NCBI RefSeq assembly: GCF_051020985.1 | Contig: NC_135010.1 | Coordinates: 6,818,001-6,882,000 of the forward strand | Origin: Nomia melanderi | Lineage: Eukaryota > Arthropoda > Insecta > Hymenoptera > Halictidae | Reading direction: 5' to 3' | Length of the DNA: 64,000 nucleotides | Part shown: piece after piece, positions 45,161-56,595 of the stretch | How positions within the stretch are numbered: position 1 is the stretch's first letter | Layout of the letters: each line of letters begins with the position of its first letter | Translations under genes and position numbers: made by a program | The notes under the pieces: model-generated | What the model saw: only the letters and a program-made list of their open reading frames with translations | Databases searched by the model: none | What the model was told of the DNA's origin: nothing

Positions 45161-46132
45161 GAAACAATCTTTATTCATATTTTATTCGAAAATTATTAGG
45201 CAACGTTCGTTCGTTTAGCTTTTCCTCGGAACGATCCAATGGCCACGTGTTGCACGCGCGTACAAACTCATAGATGTAGAATCGACGAGGGAGCACGGTG
45301 TGTACGGAAGCGCAGTGGTGCATATACGATCCGAATGCAATTGCGTTTTATGAAATTCCGATTACGCGTCGATGTGCGAGGGTAATCGTCGCATCGGGAA
45401 GCTCTGGAAAATGGAAAGCTGAAAACGAGAGAACGAATTTTCCTTGAATCTTCGTCACTTCGTTGTTGGAAATCAAAATTGCCAGACTTAGTGACTTCGC
45501 TGATTTTGTGTATTCTATGCAATCGAATAATTTTTGAGCGACGGTGTGCGTTGATGTTTGAGTGACTCAGAATGATAATTCTATATTGAGTTTTTGAGAA
45601 ACAAGGAATGTTTTTGGAATAATTAAGCGTTCTTAATAATTAGTAATAAAAATATGAATTATCATTAATTGCAAATATTAATAACTATACTTCAGTTTTA
45701 TAACGAAGATTGATGAATATTTCTTGCATGGAAAGTTTGTTAAACGGATTGGTAAAGTATATGTTTTGGTTTATTTTGAAACTAATATTTATTGAAGATT
45801 AACCTCATAATATGAAGATCTTATTTGGAAAATTTGTAGAACACTGCTTGAGCGACAAACTTGATCTAATTAAAATTTGATAGCGCTAGTGGATTATTAA
45901 CTTTTATAAAATTATAAAATATTAGCATAACACGAATCATGTTTGGTTTTATTCATAGTCAATTAATAAGATACTTAGTTTTCATCAATATTGTTTCACA
46001 ATTACCAATATTTTTCACCGAATATTTGCTCGTAGAACTTGATGAAACAGTGACGTCACGTTGATAGAATTACGAACCGCCGAAATTTCGTTATTGATCG
46101 CGTCTCCTTTAAAATCGAGCATTTCATTCGCT
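45161..46132. other. GC-richer island (45230-45520) then AT-rich DNA
   Basis: The island is CpG-containing with an unrecognised 84-codon minus frame. The remainder is AT-rich. Confidence 0.35.
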
Positions 46133-46310
46133 CCTCTAGCAGACTTGCCTCTTAACGCGATGCACGTGGTTGACCTAGTATCCCCTAAATGGTTTTAGGG
46201 TGAGTCTCCCCACTGAGAATGTTTCCCCGGTGAATACCGGAATGCTTGCTCGGAGAGTCACGGATCCTGGAGCTGGCTGTTAAGATGTTCCTGTTTTTCC
46301 CTCTAGCAGA
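46133..46310. mobile_element. SINE-like 156-bp insertion between 11-bp direct repeats
   Basis: CCTCTAGCAGA occurs at 46133-46143 and 46300-46310, enclosing 156 bp that is much GC-richer than its surroundings and ends in a T-run (CCTGTTTTTCC). Long direct repeats around a short compact insert are the signature of LINE-mobilised short elements. An imperfect A-box-like TGGTTGACCTAG lies near 46169, but no B box or tRNA, 5S or 7SL similarity is evident. Local stems are possible (CCCTAAA/TTTAGGG near 46184; CCGGTGAATACCGG near 46228). Confidence 0.5.
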
Positions 46311-46480
46311 ATTACAAGTCGAGAATCTCTGTACTGTTAGCCTACTATTACATTTTTCGTGAACGTTCTACGCCTTATAACAAACGAACGGATTTATCTT
46401 GTAATACTTCCCGGTTATATACGATGTACTGTAAATTATATACGAAATATTGGAATAAAATATCTTCATCTTTTAATTTC
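46311..46480. other. unique non-coding DNA
   Basis: No recognisable feature. Confidence 0.4.
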
Positions 46481-46600
46481 GGTGAATAATAATAATATTA
46501 ACAACAGCAATAATAATGACGACGATAATAGTGATTATGAATAATAATGATTAAAAATACTGCCGACTATAAATAATAATAATTATAAATAGCAATGGTC
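46481..46600. repeat. AAT/ATAATG simple repeat
   Basis: AATAATAATATTAACAACAG and related trinucleotide runs; the Asn/Asp-rich 61-codon frame at 46359-46544 ends in this tract and is not a gene. Confidence 0.7.
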
Positions 46601-47240
46601 ATTATTTCTACTCAATATAGTCAAAAATTCAATCGATATTCCCTCAGAAAGTCGTCAATATACTCAACAAAGTGTCTTTCAACTGCAAAGAGTGAAGGAT
46701 TAACAGTTAAAATTCGCATATCAAATGCAAATGTTTGTGAATAATAGCGATTATAAATAGTAATGATTACAACTAATACCAATTATAAATACTGACGATT
46801 ACAAGCAAGAATTGTCTTCATTTTTAATTCAATTCACTCCGAACTTCAACCGACATTCCATTAAAAAATCATCAATATATTCAACAAAGTTTCTTCCAAC
46901 TGCAAAGACTAAAGAGTTATTGCTTAAAACTCGCATGTGAAATGCAAATGATTATAAATACCAACAACTATAAATAATAACGATCACGAATAACAACGAC
47001 CATTCCTATTCAACACACTCCAAACTTCAACGGACATTCCATTAAAAAATCATCAATATATTCAACGAAGTTTCCTTTAACTGTAAAGACTAAAGAGTCA
47101 ATGGTTGAAACTCACATATCAAATGCAAATGGTTATAAATACTAAAAATTATAAATAATAACGATCACAAACTGCAACCGACATTGCATTAAAAAATCAT
47201 CGATCTATTCAACGAAGTTTCTCCCGCCTGCAGAAGATGA
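46601..47240. repeat. degenerate tandem repeat, four ~150-220-bp units
   Basis: AAAAATCATCAATATATTCAAC-type phrases recur near 46645, 46863, 47043 and 47188, each followed by AA(A/G)(T/G)TT(T/C)(C/T)TT..AACTGCAAAGA and ..CGCAT(A/G)T(C/G)AAATGCAAAT. Spacing shrinks from left to right. Confidence 0.7.
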
Positions 47241-47815
47241 AAGTTTAACGCGTTAAAACCAGCGCATCGAAAGGTCTACTCGACGTCTACTTCGAGTAGC
47301 AGCTGCAAATCAGTTACCCGGTATCCGATTACTCCGCGCAGCGGTAGAGCAAAGAAACCGGGCAATTAATGGGATCGTGAGCAAATACGGTGGCTCGCGG
47401 TGCGGCGGTTGCCGCTAATGTACAGGCCGCATTATAGTATGCATATACATAGAGTGGCAGCGTTGCGCATTGTGTACCAATAACGCGGTCCGTATTATTA
47501 TGCGCGCTTCACCGTTGATCGGCCGATCGGACACCAATCGAGATAATGGAGATAATACGGCCGCCGCAGCAGCCGCCGCCGCCGGCCGCTGAGTCACTCA
47601 CGCTTCCACGGATACGCGGCCGCCTCCGATAGATCGCAAAGCCGGGGATCTCGGACGGTGCGCGTCGGCTCGCGTTGCGTGCGCGTAGATTCATCCCCCC
47701 CTCAACCCTCGGCCGGCGAGATTGAAATTCACGAGTGCCGGCTTGCTCGCGAATGGACACAGCTGCGCAGTCATTTCCGGGGGTAATGTTAATCCTCGCG
47801 CGCTGTTCGGGTGCG
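47241..47815. promoter_or_regulatory. CpG-rich island with (CCG/CAG) run
   Basis: About 570 bp with the highest CpG density in the window, including GCCGCAGCAGCCGCCGCCGC (about 47559-47578). The minus frames (60 and 83 codons) contain an Ala run produced by this repeat and are not supported. Homeodomain-type TAATG/ATTA and ATGCATAT motifs occur near 47415-47450. A candidate promoter/CpG island or conserved non-coding element. Confidence 0.35.
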
Positions 47816-47816
47816 C

Positions 47817-48137
47817 TGATGATATTCTGACAATTATATTAGCTAGTTTCGACGTGCGATCGATACCAGACTGAATTTTGGTTGGTCGGGGTGAAGGATG
47901 GGATTAGGATTTTTCAACTTTTTGTCTTGGGTTTAGTTCTTAAGTAAGATCGATGAAAGGAACTTTGTTATGAATTAGTTATTGAGAGAGATGAATATTT
48001 TTGGAATATTCTGTAGCTATGTTTACTTTAAACTGTAGCAATTAGAAACAGGAGAATAATATTTCATTTGAGTTTAAAAGAATTGAGTAATATTTATGTT
48101 TGTTAAATTCTGTTGCTGGCCCGACATCAGCGAATGT
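47817..48137. repeat. tandem duplication, copy 1 (321 bp)
   Basis: Starts TGATGATATTCTGACAATTA. Near-identical to copy 2 (48138) through TTTCGACGTGCGATCGATAC, GGTCGGGGTGAAGGATGGGA and GTTTGTTAAATTCTGTTG. It contains the uninterrupted CTTTAAAC target that is split by a hAT-type element in copy 2. Confidence 0.92.
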
Positions 48138-48616
48138 TGATGATATTCTAACAATTATATTAGCTAGTTTCGACGTGCGATCGATACGAGACTGAATTTT
48201 GGTTGGTCGGGGTGAAGGATGGGATTAGGATTTCTTAACTTTTTGTCTTGGGTTTAGTTCTTAAGTAAGATCGATGCAGACACTTTGTTATGAATTAGTT
48301 ATTGAGAGAGATGAATATTTTTGGGATATTCTGTGGCTGTGTTTATTTTAAAACAGCGGTTTCCAACATTTATGTTACTACGCTTCTCTAAAAGAAATTT
48401 TTTTTCGCGCCTCCCTATCTTTTAATAGATATAATAATATAGATACGTTTTAAATAGTAATAACTATAATTAATTTTTTATTAAAAATTTTGGCGCCTTC
48501 CAGATTGGACACCGCTGCTTTAAACTATAGTAATTAGTAGCAGCAGAATAATGTTTCATTTAAGTTTAAACGAATTGCGTAACATTCATGTTTGTTAAAT
48601 TCTGTTGGCGACGCGT
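48138..48616. repeat. tandem duplication, copy 2, carrying an insertion
   Basis: Same unit as copy 1 but lengthened by 164 bp plus an 8-bp duplication at 48346-48525. A third copy begins at 48617 (TGATGATATTCTGATAATTA) and breaks off after about 25 bp. Confidence 0.92.
48354..48517. mobile_element. hAT-type MITE
   Basis: Left end CAGCGGTTTCCAACA; right end reverse-complemented CAGCGGTGTCCAATC; 13 of 15 match. CAG(C/T)GGT..CCAA is a typical hAT terminal repeat. The 8-bp flanks are TTTTAAAA (48346-48353) and CTTTAAAC (48518-48525), matching at 6 of 8. Copy 1 of the surrounding duplication shows the same place empty, with one CTTTAAAC. The 164-bp interior has no coding sequence. Confidence 0.85.
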
Positions 48617-49685
48617 TGATGATATTCTGATAATTATATTAGTCCGCGATTGACATAAATCTTGATACAGAAATCGATTTGCAATTACATGTATACATCT
48701 CAAAGTATGTAGGGCGAGTTCTCTAGTATTGCTGAGTTTATTTGCACATTTGAAATTTTAGTGAAAGGTAACAATAGGCGCACTAGTAATTATCATATTT
48801 CTTTCGAATTAAAAGTTTTCGAAAATAAATAACGAAGATAATATGATAATTAGTTGTCTATTATTTTAGTTTTTATTAAAATATAGATATCACATTGTTA
48901 TTTAGATTTTTCTACTTTATTTTATAAAAAGGAAAAGTACCCAAAATTCTGTTTCACAGTTGAGAATTTAAAAAGTTATTAAAATTAAATATCGTAATAT
49001 TTGAGTTTACTGTGATTTCTCTCTAGAATCCTGAACAGAAATTTCCCCTAACTATTTTTTAACAGTTCACGCAATCCAGAATGATCGAGTTCCACGTTTC
49101 ACGTCAAAGCAAGGGAACGATTGACCAGAAAATTGGAGTTTCACCGAGAAACACTATAAAAACGAGACTCAATTTCCCGTAATTCAGTTTCACAGCTTCG
49201 CGAACCTCGGCACACAGCATGCTTATAAATTGGTGAAATCGTTGCACAGAATTCCCTTCGACTCTTCTCGACGTGGAGAATTTAACAATGCTTACATTTC
49301 ACAAAACATTTTTCGTTACTATTCATTGAATCAGTACTCTGAAAATGCGAACCTTACTTTACAAGTATATTCCAGCAAGCAAATGAAAATGCAAATGGAA
49401 TGTTGATTATAATTAAATTTGATTGGGCTTCATTATCCCGTTGCAATTTAGTATTCAATCTAAACGATGCATATTATTTTCATACTCAATTACATATCAA
49501 ATATCTAATCTAAATTAAATGTAATATGGTAATTATATATCAAAAATAATGTTTAAGAAGCTTTTACCATTTACAATATATTCATGAACTGAATAAAATA
49601 TATCTTTAAATTACATATTATACAAATGGAAAGTAGTATAATATATTACAATAAAATTTAGTATAGCAATCAGCATATTCTCCTT
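48617..49685. other. AT-rich non-coding DNA
   Basis: Begins with a 25-bp stub of the tandem duplication, then unique AT-rich sequence with mild GC enrichment at 49020-49260. Confidence 0.45.
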
Positions 49686-49689
49686 TATA

Positions 49690-50190
49690 TTGGTATGACA
49701 TTACTATAGGTTACAATAGGTTAGTATTATAGATTACCATAGATAACTATAGGTAATATTACTATACATTACTATAGATTACTATATATAATATTACTAT
49801 AGATTAATATAAATTTCAATAGAATATTACTACAGATTACTATAGATAACTATAGATAATATTACTACAGATTACTATAGATTACTACAGATAATATTAT
49901 TACAGATTACTATAGATTACTATACATAACTATAGATAATATTACTACAGATTACTATAGATTACTACAGATAATATTATTACAGATTAATATAAATTTC
50001 AATAGAATATTACTATAGATTACTATAGATAACTATAGATAATATTACTACAGATTACTATAGATTACTACAGATAATATTATTACAGATTAATATAAAT
50101 TTCAATAGAATATTACTATAGATTACTATAGATTACTATAGATAATATTATTACAGATTACTATAGATTACTATAGATAATATTACCGTA
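49690..50190. repeat. long ATTACTATAGATA short-period repeat array
   Basis: About 500 bp of ATTACTATAG, ATTACTACAG, ATAACTATAG and ATAATATT words. There are higher-order units: a block with ATTAATATAAATTTCAATAG recurs at about 49803, 49986 and 50089. Confidence 0.9.
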
Positions 50191-51160
50191 GATCATTTTC
50201 AATTGTGCCATCACAGGAATATTTAAAAATGATTTTTTCCAGTTCATAACGTCCGGTTTATACTTTGAAGGAAACGAGGACTAATTAACGTGCACTAGCT
50301 TTAAACATAGCTCCCTCGGACGTCAAGAGTTTGGCTCGATCAGTCTATCCGACGATTAAGTCAAACTGCAACTGGGGAGTCGTTAGTAAGTTGTTGCTAA
50401 CATGAGGTAGCTTGCTAGCTCGAACATTCCGCCGCATTACCTCTGGACTCGATTACGGTCACAACGTCCCAAAGTGTCACTGCAACTATTCAATTAGGAT
50501 AATTAATCATGGATATACTGGCACTCGTAATTATTTATTTCTTTGTTACGAGAGAAACGTGAGCGGTGAAAATAACTTCGATAAATTACTAGGTACTTTA
50601 TACTGCGCTATTAGAGATATAATTGGTGATTACGCTACTGTGACTAATTTATTTTATTCCAACAGTCCTACGAATGTTTACTCAAATTTATATTTTCACA
50701 GAAAAAATTCGTAAAAATTACATAAAGTGTTGCTTTTCGTATACAGTTTTAATAATTAATTTTTTCACAACCTGTACAGTAAAATTACAGCATTCTTTAA
50801 TTAATCTAACTAAATTAACCGAAGAAGTGAAACGAAAGTATTTTATATTCACTTCTAAAAAGTTATAATTTTATATTTGAACATATATAATAACCTTACC
50901 ATATTATCCTAATAATGCAATATTCAGATTAATTAAGATATTAATATTATATTCAATAATTTTCATATTCAGAAAATAATTATATTCAATAATGTTCAGA
51001 TTCAGAAAATTATTTAACATTCAGAAAATAATTAATTCTCCCAAAATTCGTATACATCCACTTATTAAGGATTTCAAAAGTATAATTTGTCGAGCACAAA
51101 GTCCTTCCTTGACAGTGCAAGGGTTACATCTAACCGAAGGAATACAGGTATTAATCAGAC
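50191..51160. other. GC-richer patch then AT-rich DNA
   Basis: From 50250 to 50560 the composition is balanced with a 100-codon frame (50412-50714), unrecognised. From 50560 to 51100 it is AT-rich. Confidence 0.4.
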
Positions 51161-51560
51161 ATAGTGGTAACCGTGGGTAGTAGAATCGTCGTGCAGATGG
51201 ACCGCTTAAATCACAGGGATTCCGTCTTCGCTGTCCTTGTGATTAATGCGTGCCCTGCTATTTGATAGAAATTTAGTGTGGCTTAGCAGCGTTCCGCGCG
51301 CTAAGCCCGCCCACGAACGCTTAGCACGATCAAAGGGGACCCATTACGATCAATCTCGCCGGAGGTCTATTCTGCAAGTCGTCCGTAATATCGAAACAGA
51401 AGTTTCAATTAATTCCTCGCCTCGTTCGGCGCTTCTGTATTTAATCAGCGGACCGGTGCATACTTGTTCGGATTTAGTGGAACATAATGCGGATGGTGTA
51501 TCGAATCAGCGTGTCAAACAACGCCTTTAATCGGGGCTAATTGTTTACACCGGTTGGACA
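51161..51560. other. GC/CpG-richer unique island
   Basis: Contains an unrecognised 94-codon plus frame (51246-51530). TTAATCACAAGGACAGCG-like motifs appear in both orientations near 51215-51245. Candidate regulatory DNA. Confidence 0.3.
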
Positions 51561-51654
51561 ACTTTACATCGAATGCTTAGGATAATTACTGGATTACAGA
51601 AAATGCAGATGTTACAGTGGAACTTTGGTTATATGTATAATTGTTGTATAATCG

Positions 51655-52030
51655 TTTTGTCGTTCGAACGGTCTGTTGTATGGAGGTTTCGTAACTTGTA
51701 CGTTTTGTTATTTCATTGTTTTGTAATTTGAACGGTTTGTTATTTTAATGTTTTGTAATTTCAACGTTTTGTTGTTTGAAGGTTTTGTTATTGTAATATT
51801 TTGTAATTTCAACGTTTCATTATTCCAACGGTTTGTAATTTGAACATTGTTACTTCAACGTTTTGTAATTTGGACGTTTCATTGTTTCAACGGTTTGTAA
51901 TTTGGACATTGTTACATCAACGTTCTGTAATTTGAACGTTTTGTTATTTTAATATTTTGTAACTTGAACATTTTATTATTTTTATGTTTTGTAACTTGAA
52001 CGTTCTGTTATTTCAACGTTTCGTTATTTC
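51655..52030. repeat. 16-bp minisatellite (GTTATTTCAACGTTTT)n
   Basis: About 22 imperfect 16-bp units such as GTAATTTCAACGTTTT, GTTGTTTGAAGGTTTT and GTTATTGTAATATTTT. GTAATTT anchors fall at multiples of 16 (51723, 51755, 51803). Confidence 0.85.
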
Positions 52031-54070
52031 ACATTCGTTTACCGAACATTCTGTCACTCAATGCTCCATTACGTGTGTATTTCCCACCGCAACCCATACA
52101 CATTGCAATAGAACCGTTTACAGACTTCCAGAATACATCAATTCACCATGATTCGAAATTAACCCAGTACCAGTTGGCATAACGTAACATTACATTATCT
52201 CAAAACGGAACCACGCAGCATCAACGAATTAAACGAAAGAAAAACATAATCAAAGAACTCGAATATATTAAAAAATCAATCATCATCAATATAAAAATAC
52301 CAGAAAATTCATACCCACTGATAATAATCAACATTTTGCCATCCCTCATGTATATACATAATCCACCAAGAAGGACGTTTAAAATCAGGCCATTATAAAG
52401 TGAAATTACCGGTTAATGAGAACAGCATTTGAAACAAAGCAGTAATAGATACACCCATTAGACTCTAATGATTAGAGGATCCTTAATAGCATCCTATCAC
52501 CGTTCGATGGCTCGCCGTGCGTGTATGCAGGTACACGTGCGGCCGAAACCGAAGCGTATCCAAGGCATTACGGAGGTTTCGCGAGATGAGACGTAGCGGC
52601 ACGAATAATGGTGAACTTTCCCGGATTACGGGCCAGGAAATTGAACCGAAATTCGATCAGGCTTTGCCGACCCACGATTTAACGGTACACGATAGCGTTC
52701 GAATCCGACGAACCAGGAAATCTTGTGTTCTCGCAGAAACACATAATTCTCCAGCGGTACGCTGTATTGGACATTTTTTTTACCAGGTTAAAAGTCTTTA
52801 CGCGTTGCAAAATTTACTCATAAATATTTATCGTTTTTTAGTTGATGACATATTTGGACAAATAGCATATGGGAAAGTCATGCATACATTGGGGAATGAA
52901 ACTGTGTTATTATGGTACTTATAGCGTTGATGCATTATATGACATTTAATGTTGAATATTGAGACTTAAAATTTTAATGCATCGAACGTAAATTTTGTTT
53001 TATTAAAGTAAGCTTTGATAGATTGTGTGCTTTGTGCAATTTTCTAGCACCTTTCGTTGTATTTATTTATATTAGTTGTTTATGTATGGTAATATAAATG
53101 GCACGGTGAAAAAGAGATTTTTATCAATTGTATTTAAAGGAATGGTAACAATAATAATTCGAAGAAATTAATACCAACTGCTTTGCAGAGGAAAGTGTTA
53201 ATTTAAAGATTCAGTTTGGTAGATGCAGTTAATTCGTGTTCGTTACGTTTTCAACAATTCTTTATGGTAACTAATTGCATATATATCATTAGTCTGCGGA
53301 TCTCTATGTAAGTAGCAATTTGTAGAAACTAAATCAGTTGCATAAACTAGAATTGAATTGAATGAAAGTTTTATCTTCTACCATAGATTATAACAATAAA
53401 TAATATTTAATATAAATATATTATTTATATTCAAGTGACTGAATAAAACGGTTAATAAGATAAACGTCATCGATGCAAGAAAAATATATGCAAACGAGTA
53501 TAACACAGGTTTTCATATTCCATTAGTATCGCCATGGCCCCACCTTCCCATTTTTTAATAAAATTCAAGTTACACGGTGGTACATTTCCATGAATATTCA
53601 TTTCAGAACGCGTGATTTTCTTCGTGTCGTGCTATTTTTTCGATGTCACCGGAATTCAAACTATTGGAATATTTAATATGTAAAATAAAAGGTTGTGCAC
53701 GTGTCGTTTGAAATGAAATTTTCGTGGCTTCGAATGCGCAGTTTGTGTACGAAATTGTAGTTAAGCTTTGGGAAAAGAGTACCACTCGTGGCCGGTGAAA
53801 TATGGGAGTTTCGGAAAGTCGAATGTTTCGAGCTGCTCTTCTTTGGCACGTAGCCAATTGTCAATTGCAGGCAGTTACCAAGTTTCGAATTGAACCGTAA
53901 CTTCAGCAACAAGTTAGACTGAACGTTCGACGCTTTAGACAAAAAGCAACGAGTGAGTTGGAAATAAATTAATTTCTTTTATTACTGGCGATAGTGATTT
54001 CCCTTTGCTTACGTGTTGCTCATTTTATTAGTCACAACAGCTGCAAATATTTGTGACATTGAAGCATTAC
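52031..54070. other. non-coding DNA with an island at 52500-52780
   Basis: The island lies in an unrecognised 135-codon plus frame (52517-52924) whose second half is AT-driven. The remainder is AT-rich. The 84- and 89-codon minus frames at 53603-53942 overlap and are unsupported. Confidence 0.4.
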
Positions 54071-54318
54071 AAAGAAACAAAGTAAATCTTTATCAATCTT
54101 CTGGTTAATAAGGAAACAAGTAGTTTCAAAAATATTCATGTACCTTTTAAATATGTTCTTCGCTTCTCTTTATTTAAATTCAGTTCAATCTTAAGATTTA
54201 AGTTTGACCTTGAACATTTGACAATATTATATGAACTAACAACGAATTCCAAGATAATATTTCAAGGATTCAGAAATGTAATGATTTCACTGGAAGCAAA
54301 TGTTACTTTCATTTTCAC
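54071..54318 (+). repeat. inverted repeat partner of the 55.8-kb mariner-type element
   Basis: AAAGAAACAAAGTAAATCTT through ACTAACAACGAATTCCAAGA to GCAAATGTTACTTTCATTTT matches the reverse complement of 55916-56119. It is an older or truncated copy: terminal TIRs are not clear (a weak TATTAGTCACAACA lies at about 54028). Confidence 0.75.
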
Positions 54319-54890
54319 ATTACATCGTATTAAACAACTGTTGTATTCATTCTTAGAACTAACAAATATTCGCTCTAAAAACCTTTCGTATAAAATACGA
54401 ATATCCGAGCAACACGTGTGCAGTGTCCTAAAACAAGAAGAGAACCAAGGAGAACAAAGAACTTAGAAAAATCGGACCTGTTAATCTCGTCTGTTTAATT
54501 TTTGAGGAGGGAAGTTCGCGTTGACGAAGTTTACGCGGATCGTGCCTGTTCCCTGCGGCCAATCTCCCTCGCCCTGCGCAACGAACAGTAATTTTCCCGG
54601 GGAACGCGAGTCAAGAGAAATTTCCGAACGTTGAAATATTTAAGCGGCGGGGTGGGACTTCGCTGAAAAACCGTAAAGAGAATTTTCCTGGGGCTGAGGA
54701 AAGACTGGTGTTACGGTAAAGCGAAAACGGCGAATCCGGAACGAAAGTTCTGCGAGCTCGACTAATGACGATGGGAACGTGCTTGTCGAATGAAAACGTC
54801 GAATGGAAATTAAGTGAAATCGCGGTTTTAATCGATCCTTGCTTTTGTGTCTCTTATACGTGAAACAATTTCAACATGAATTGTTTGTTA
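54319..54890. other. AT-rich DNA then a GC/CpG-richer island (54480-54830)
   Basis: The island has no repeat match or recognised frame; candidate regulatory DNA. Confidence 0.3.
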
Positions 54891-55050
54891 TTATGAGAAT
54901 ATATTAATGATATTAATGATGTTAACGGTAAATGATTAATATTAGTGGTAATGATGTTAGATGTTAATAATAAATGAATACTAGTAATTATATTAATAAC
55001 ACATGAATAATATTAATGATATTAATAATACATCATTATATATTAATAAT
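54891..55050. repeat. TTAATGATATTAATGA short-period repeat
   Basis: Repeats of ATATTAATGATATTAATGAT and AATAATAAATGAATA over about 150 bp. Confidence 0.65.
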
Positions 55051-55762
55051 ATTTACAAGTAACCAAAAAAATACCAAGGACCTAATTAAAATATACTTGA
55101 ATGGAAAATTATTTTGAGTTTAGTCACTTAAAAATTAGAACAAAGCAACGAACAATTAAACGAACTTACATGGTTCGAAATTAACCTACGAGACACTTTT
55201 TCCAAACATTTCCAACAATTATTCCCGTGCAGAGACCTAAATACAATCGAAGAATCCTGGAACTCAGTTATTCGTTGAATAAGAACTAATAATCGATATG
55301 AAAAGGCTGATTATCGAGCGATTTGCTCTCGAGCTGAATCGAATTCTGTGACACAAATAATCGAAACACCGTGTCCCCCCGCCGCGAGAACAGAAACGCG
55401 GCCGATGTTGTCGGTGTGAAAAAGCTCTCTCCGCGGGAACGAATGCTTTCAACGGAGGGAAGGAGAAAAAATGAATGGAAGTACGAGAATTCAATTCCAG
55501 GGATGACTGACGAGGCAACTAACTTCGCTATATCAACGGGACGTTGAAGAATGTACATTTTTGTCGTAGATCGCAGCTAAAACGTACGATTTATTGGCCG
55601 ATATCCGGGATTTATCGGTTCATTTTAAACTCGCTCGAGTGTCCTTTCTTTTTGAGCCGATATTTTCGTTAAGAGGCGCACGGATCGTTGTGTAAAAACG
55701 ATTTTTCGGTATCGGTGAATGATTCAAGTCCGAAACGGGGTAATTAATTTTGTCGCGGCAAC
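55051..55762. other. AT-rich DNA then a GC-richer island (55300-55740)
   Basis: Overlapping minus frames of 84 and 90 codons (55264-55558) are unrecognised. Confidence 0.35.
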
Positions 55763-55764
55763 TA

Positions 55765-56193
55765 TTGGGTCATCCCAAAAATAATGAGGTCCATTTATAC
55801 TGCTTCTACCTTCAGAAATTAAGGTAAACAAAGTTTTGTTTAATCTATAGGATATTCTCGTTCATTATCTACAATGCTATTATTATCTCATTATCTACAT
55901 TGCTCAATATTAATATGAAAATGAAAGTAACATTTGTTTCCAGTGAAATCGTTACATTTCTGAATCTTTGAAACATTATCTTGGAATTCGTTGTTAGTTT
56001 ATTTATGAATTTAAATAAAGAGAAGCAAAGAAAACATTGAAAACGTAAATAAATATTTTTGAAACTACTTGTTTCCTTATTAGCCAGAAGATTGATAACG
56101 ATGTACTTTGTTTCTTTTCTAAATTCATTTGATTGTACTTCTAAATACAGTGAATATAGTTGAAAAATTTGCACTATTTAAGGAGTGACCTAA
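55765..56193. mobile_element. non-autonomous mariner-type element
   Basis: Left end TTGGGTCATCCCAAAAATAA, preceded by TA; reverse-complemented right end TTAGGTCACTCCTTAAATAG, followed by TA. 14 of 20 positions agree. (T/A)GGGTCATCCC is a common mariner terminal repeat in insects. The 429-bp interior has no transposase; the 101-codon minus frame (55869-56174) lacks the DD34D catalytic pattern. A second, inverted copy of the interior lies at 54071-54318. Confidence 0.75.
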
Positions 56194-56202
56194 TATAGTA
56201 AT

Positions 56203-56595
56203 GATTATTACAAAAAGTTCCATCCAAATTATTTTGAATTCTCGATAAACGTTCGATAATCTTCCAAATACTCAATACACCGACACCTTTAAAAATAAAT
56301 CAAACCTAAACTAATCAAATTCTCTTGTGAAAGGAAAACCGATGTCAAGCATACAGAGTGCTTTATAACTTCTAACCAAAGACTTTATGGTGACAATAAA
56401 TAATTCGAGCCTGAAAAAAAGAAATTCATTTTTCTGCAACACGTAAGAATGTATAATTATGATTATTATAAAAAGTCACATCAGAGTCATCTGAAATTCC
56501 CTCTCAAACACTCGATACGTAAAACGCTTTTAAAAATAAATCAAACCTAAATCAACCGACAGAAAAGCAAAAATTCTCTTCTAAAGGGAAAAGCA
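56203..56595. repeat. diverged tandem duplication, 258-bp offset
   Basis: GATTATTACAAAAAGTTCCA (56203) and GATTATTATAAAAAGTCACA (56461), then TTTAAAAATAAATCAAACCT in both, in order. Confidence 0.65.

Noticed and set aside
51614..51640. ACAGTGGAACTTTGGTTATA as a pogo-type end
   Set aside because: No partner end; followed directly by a minisatellite.
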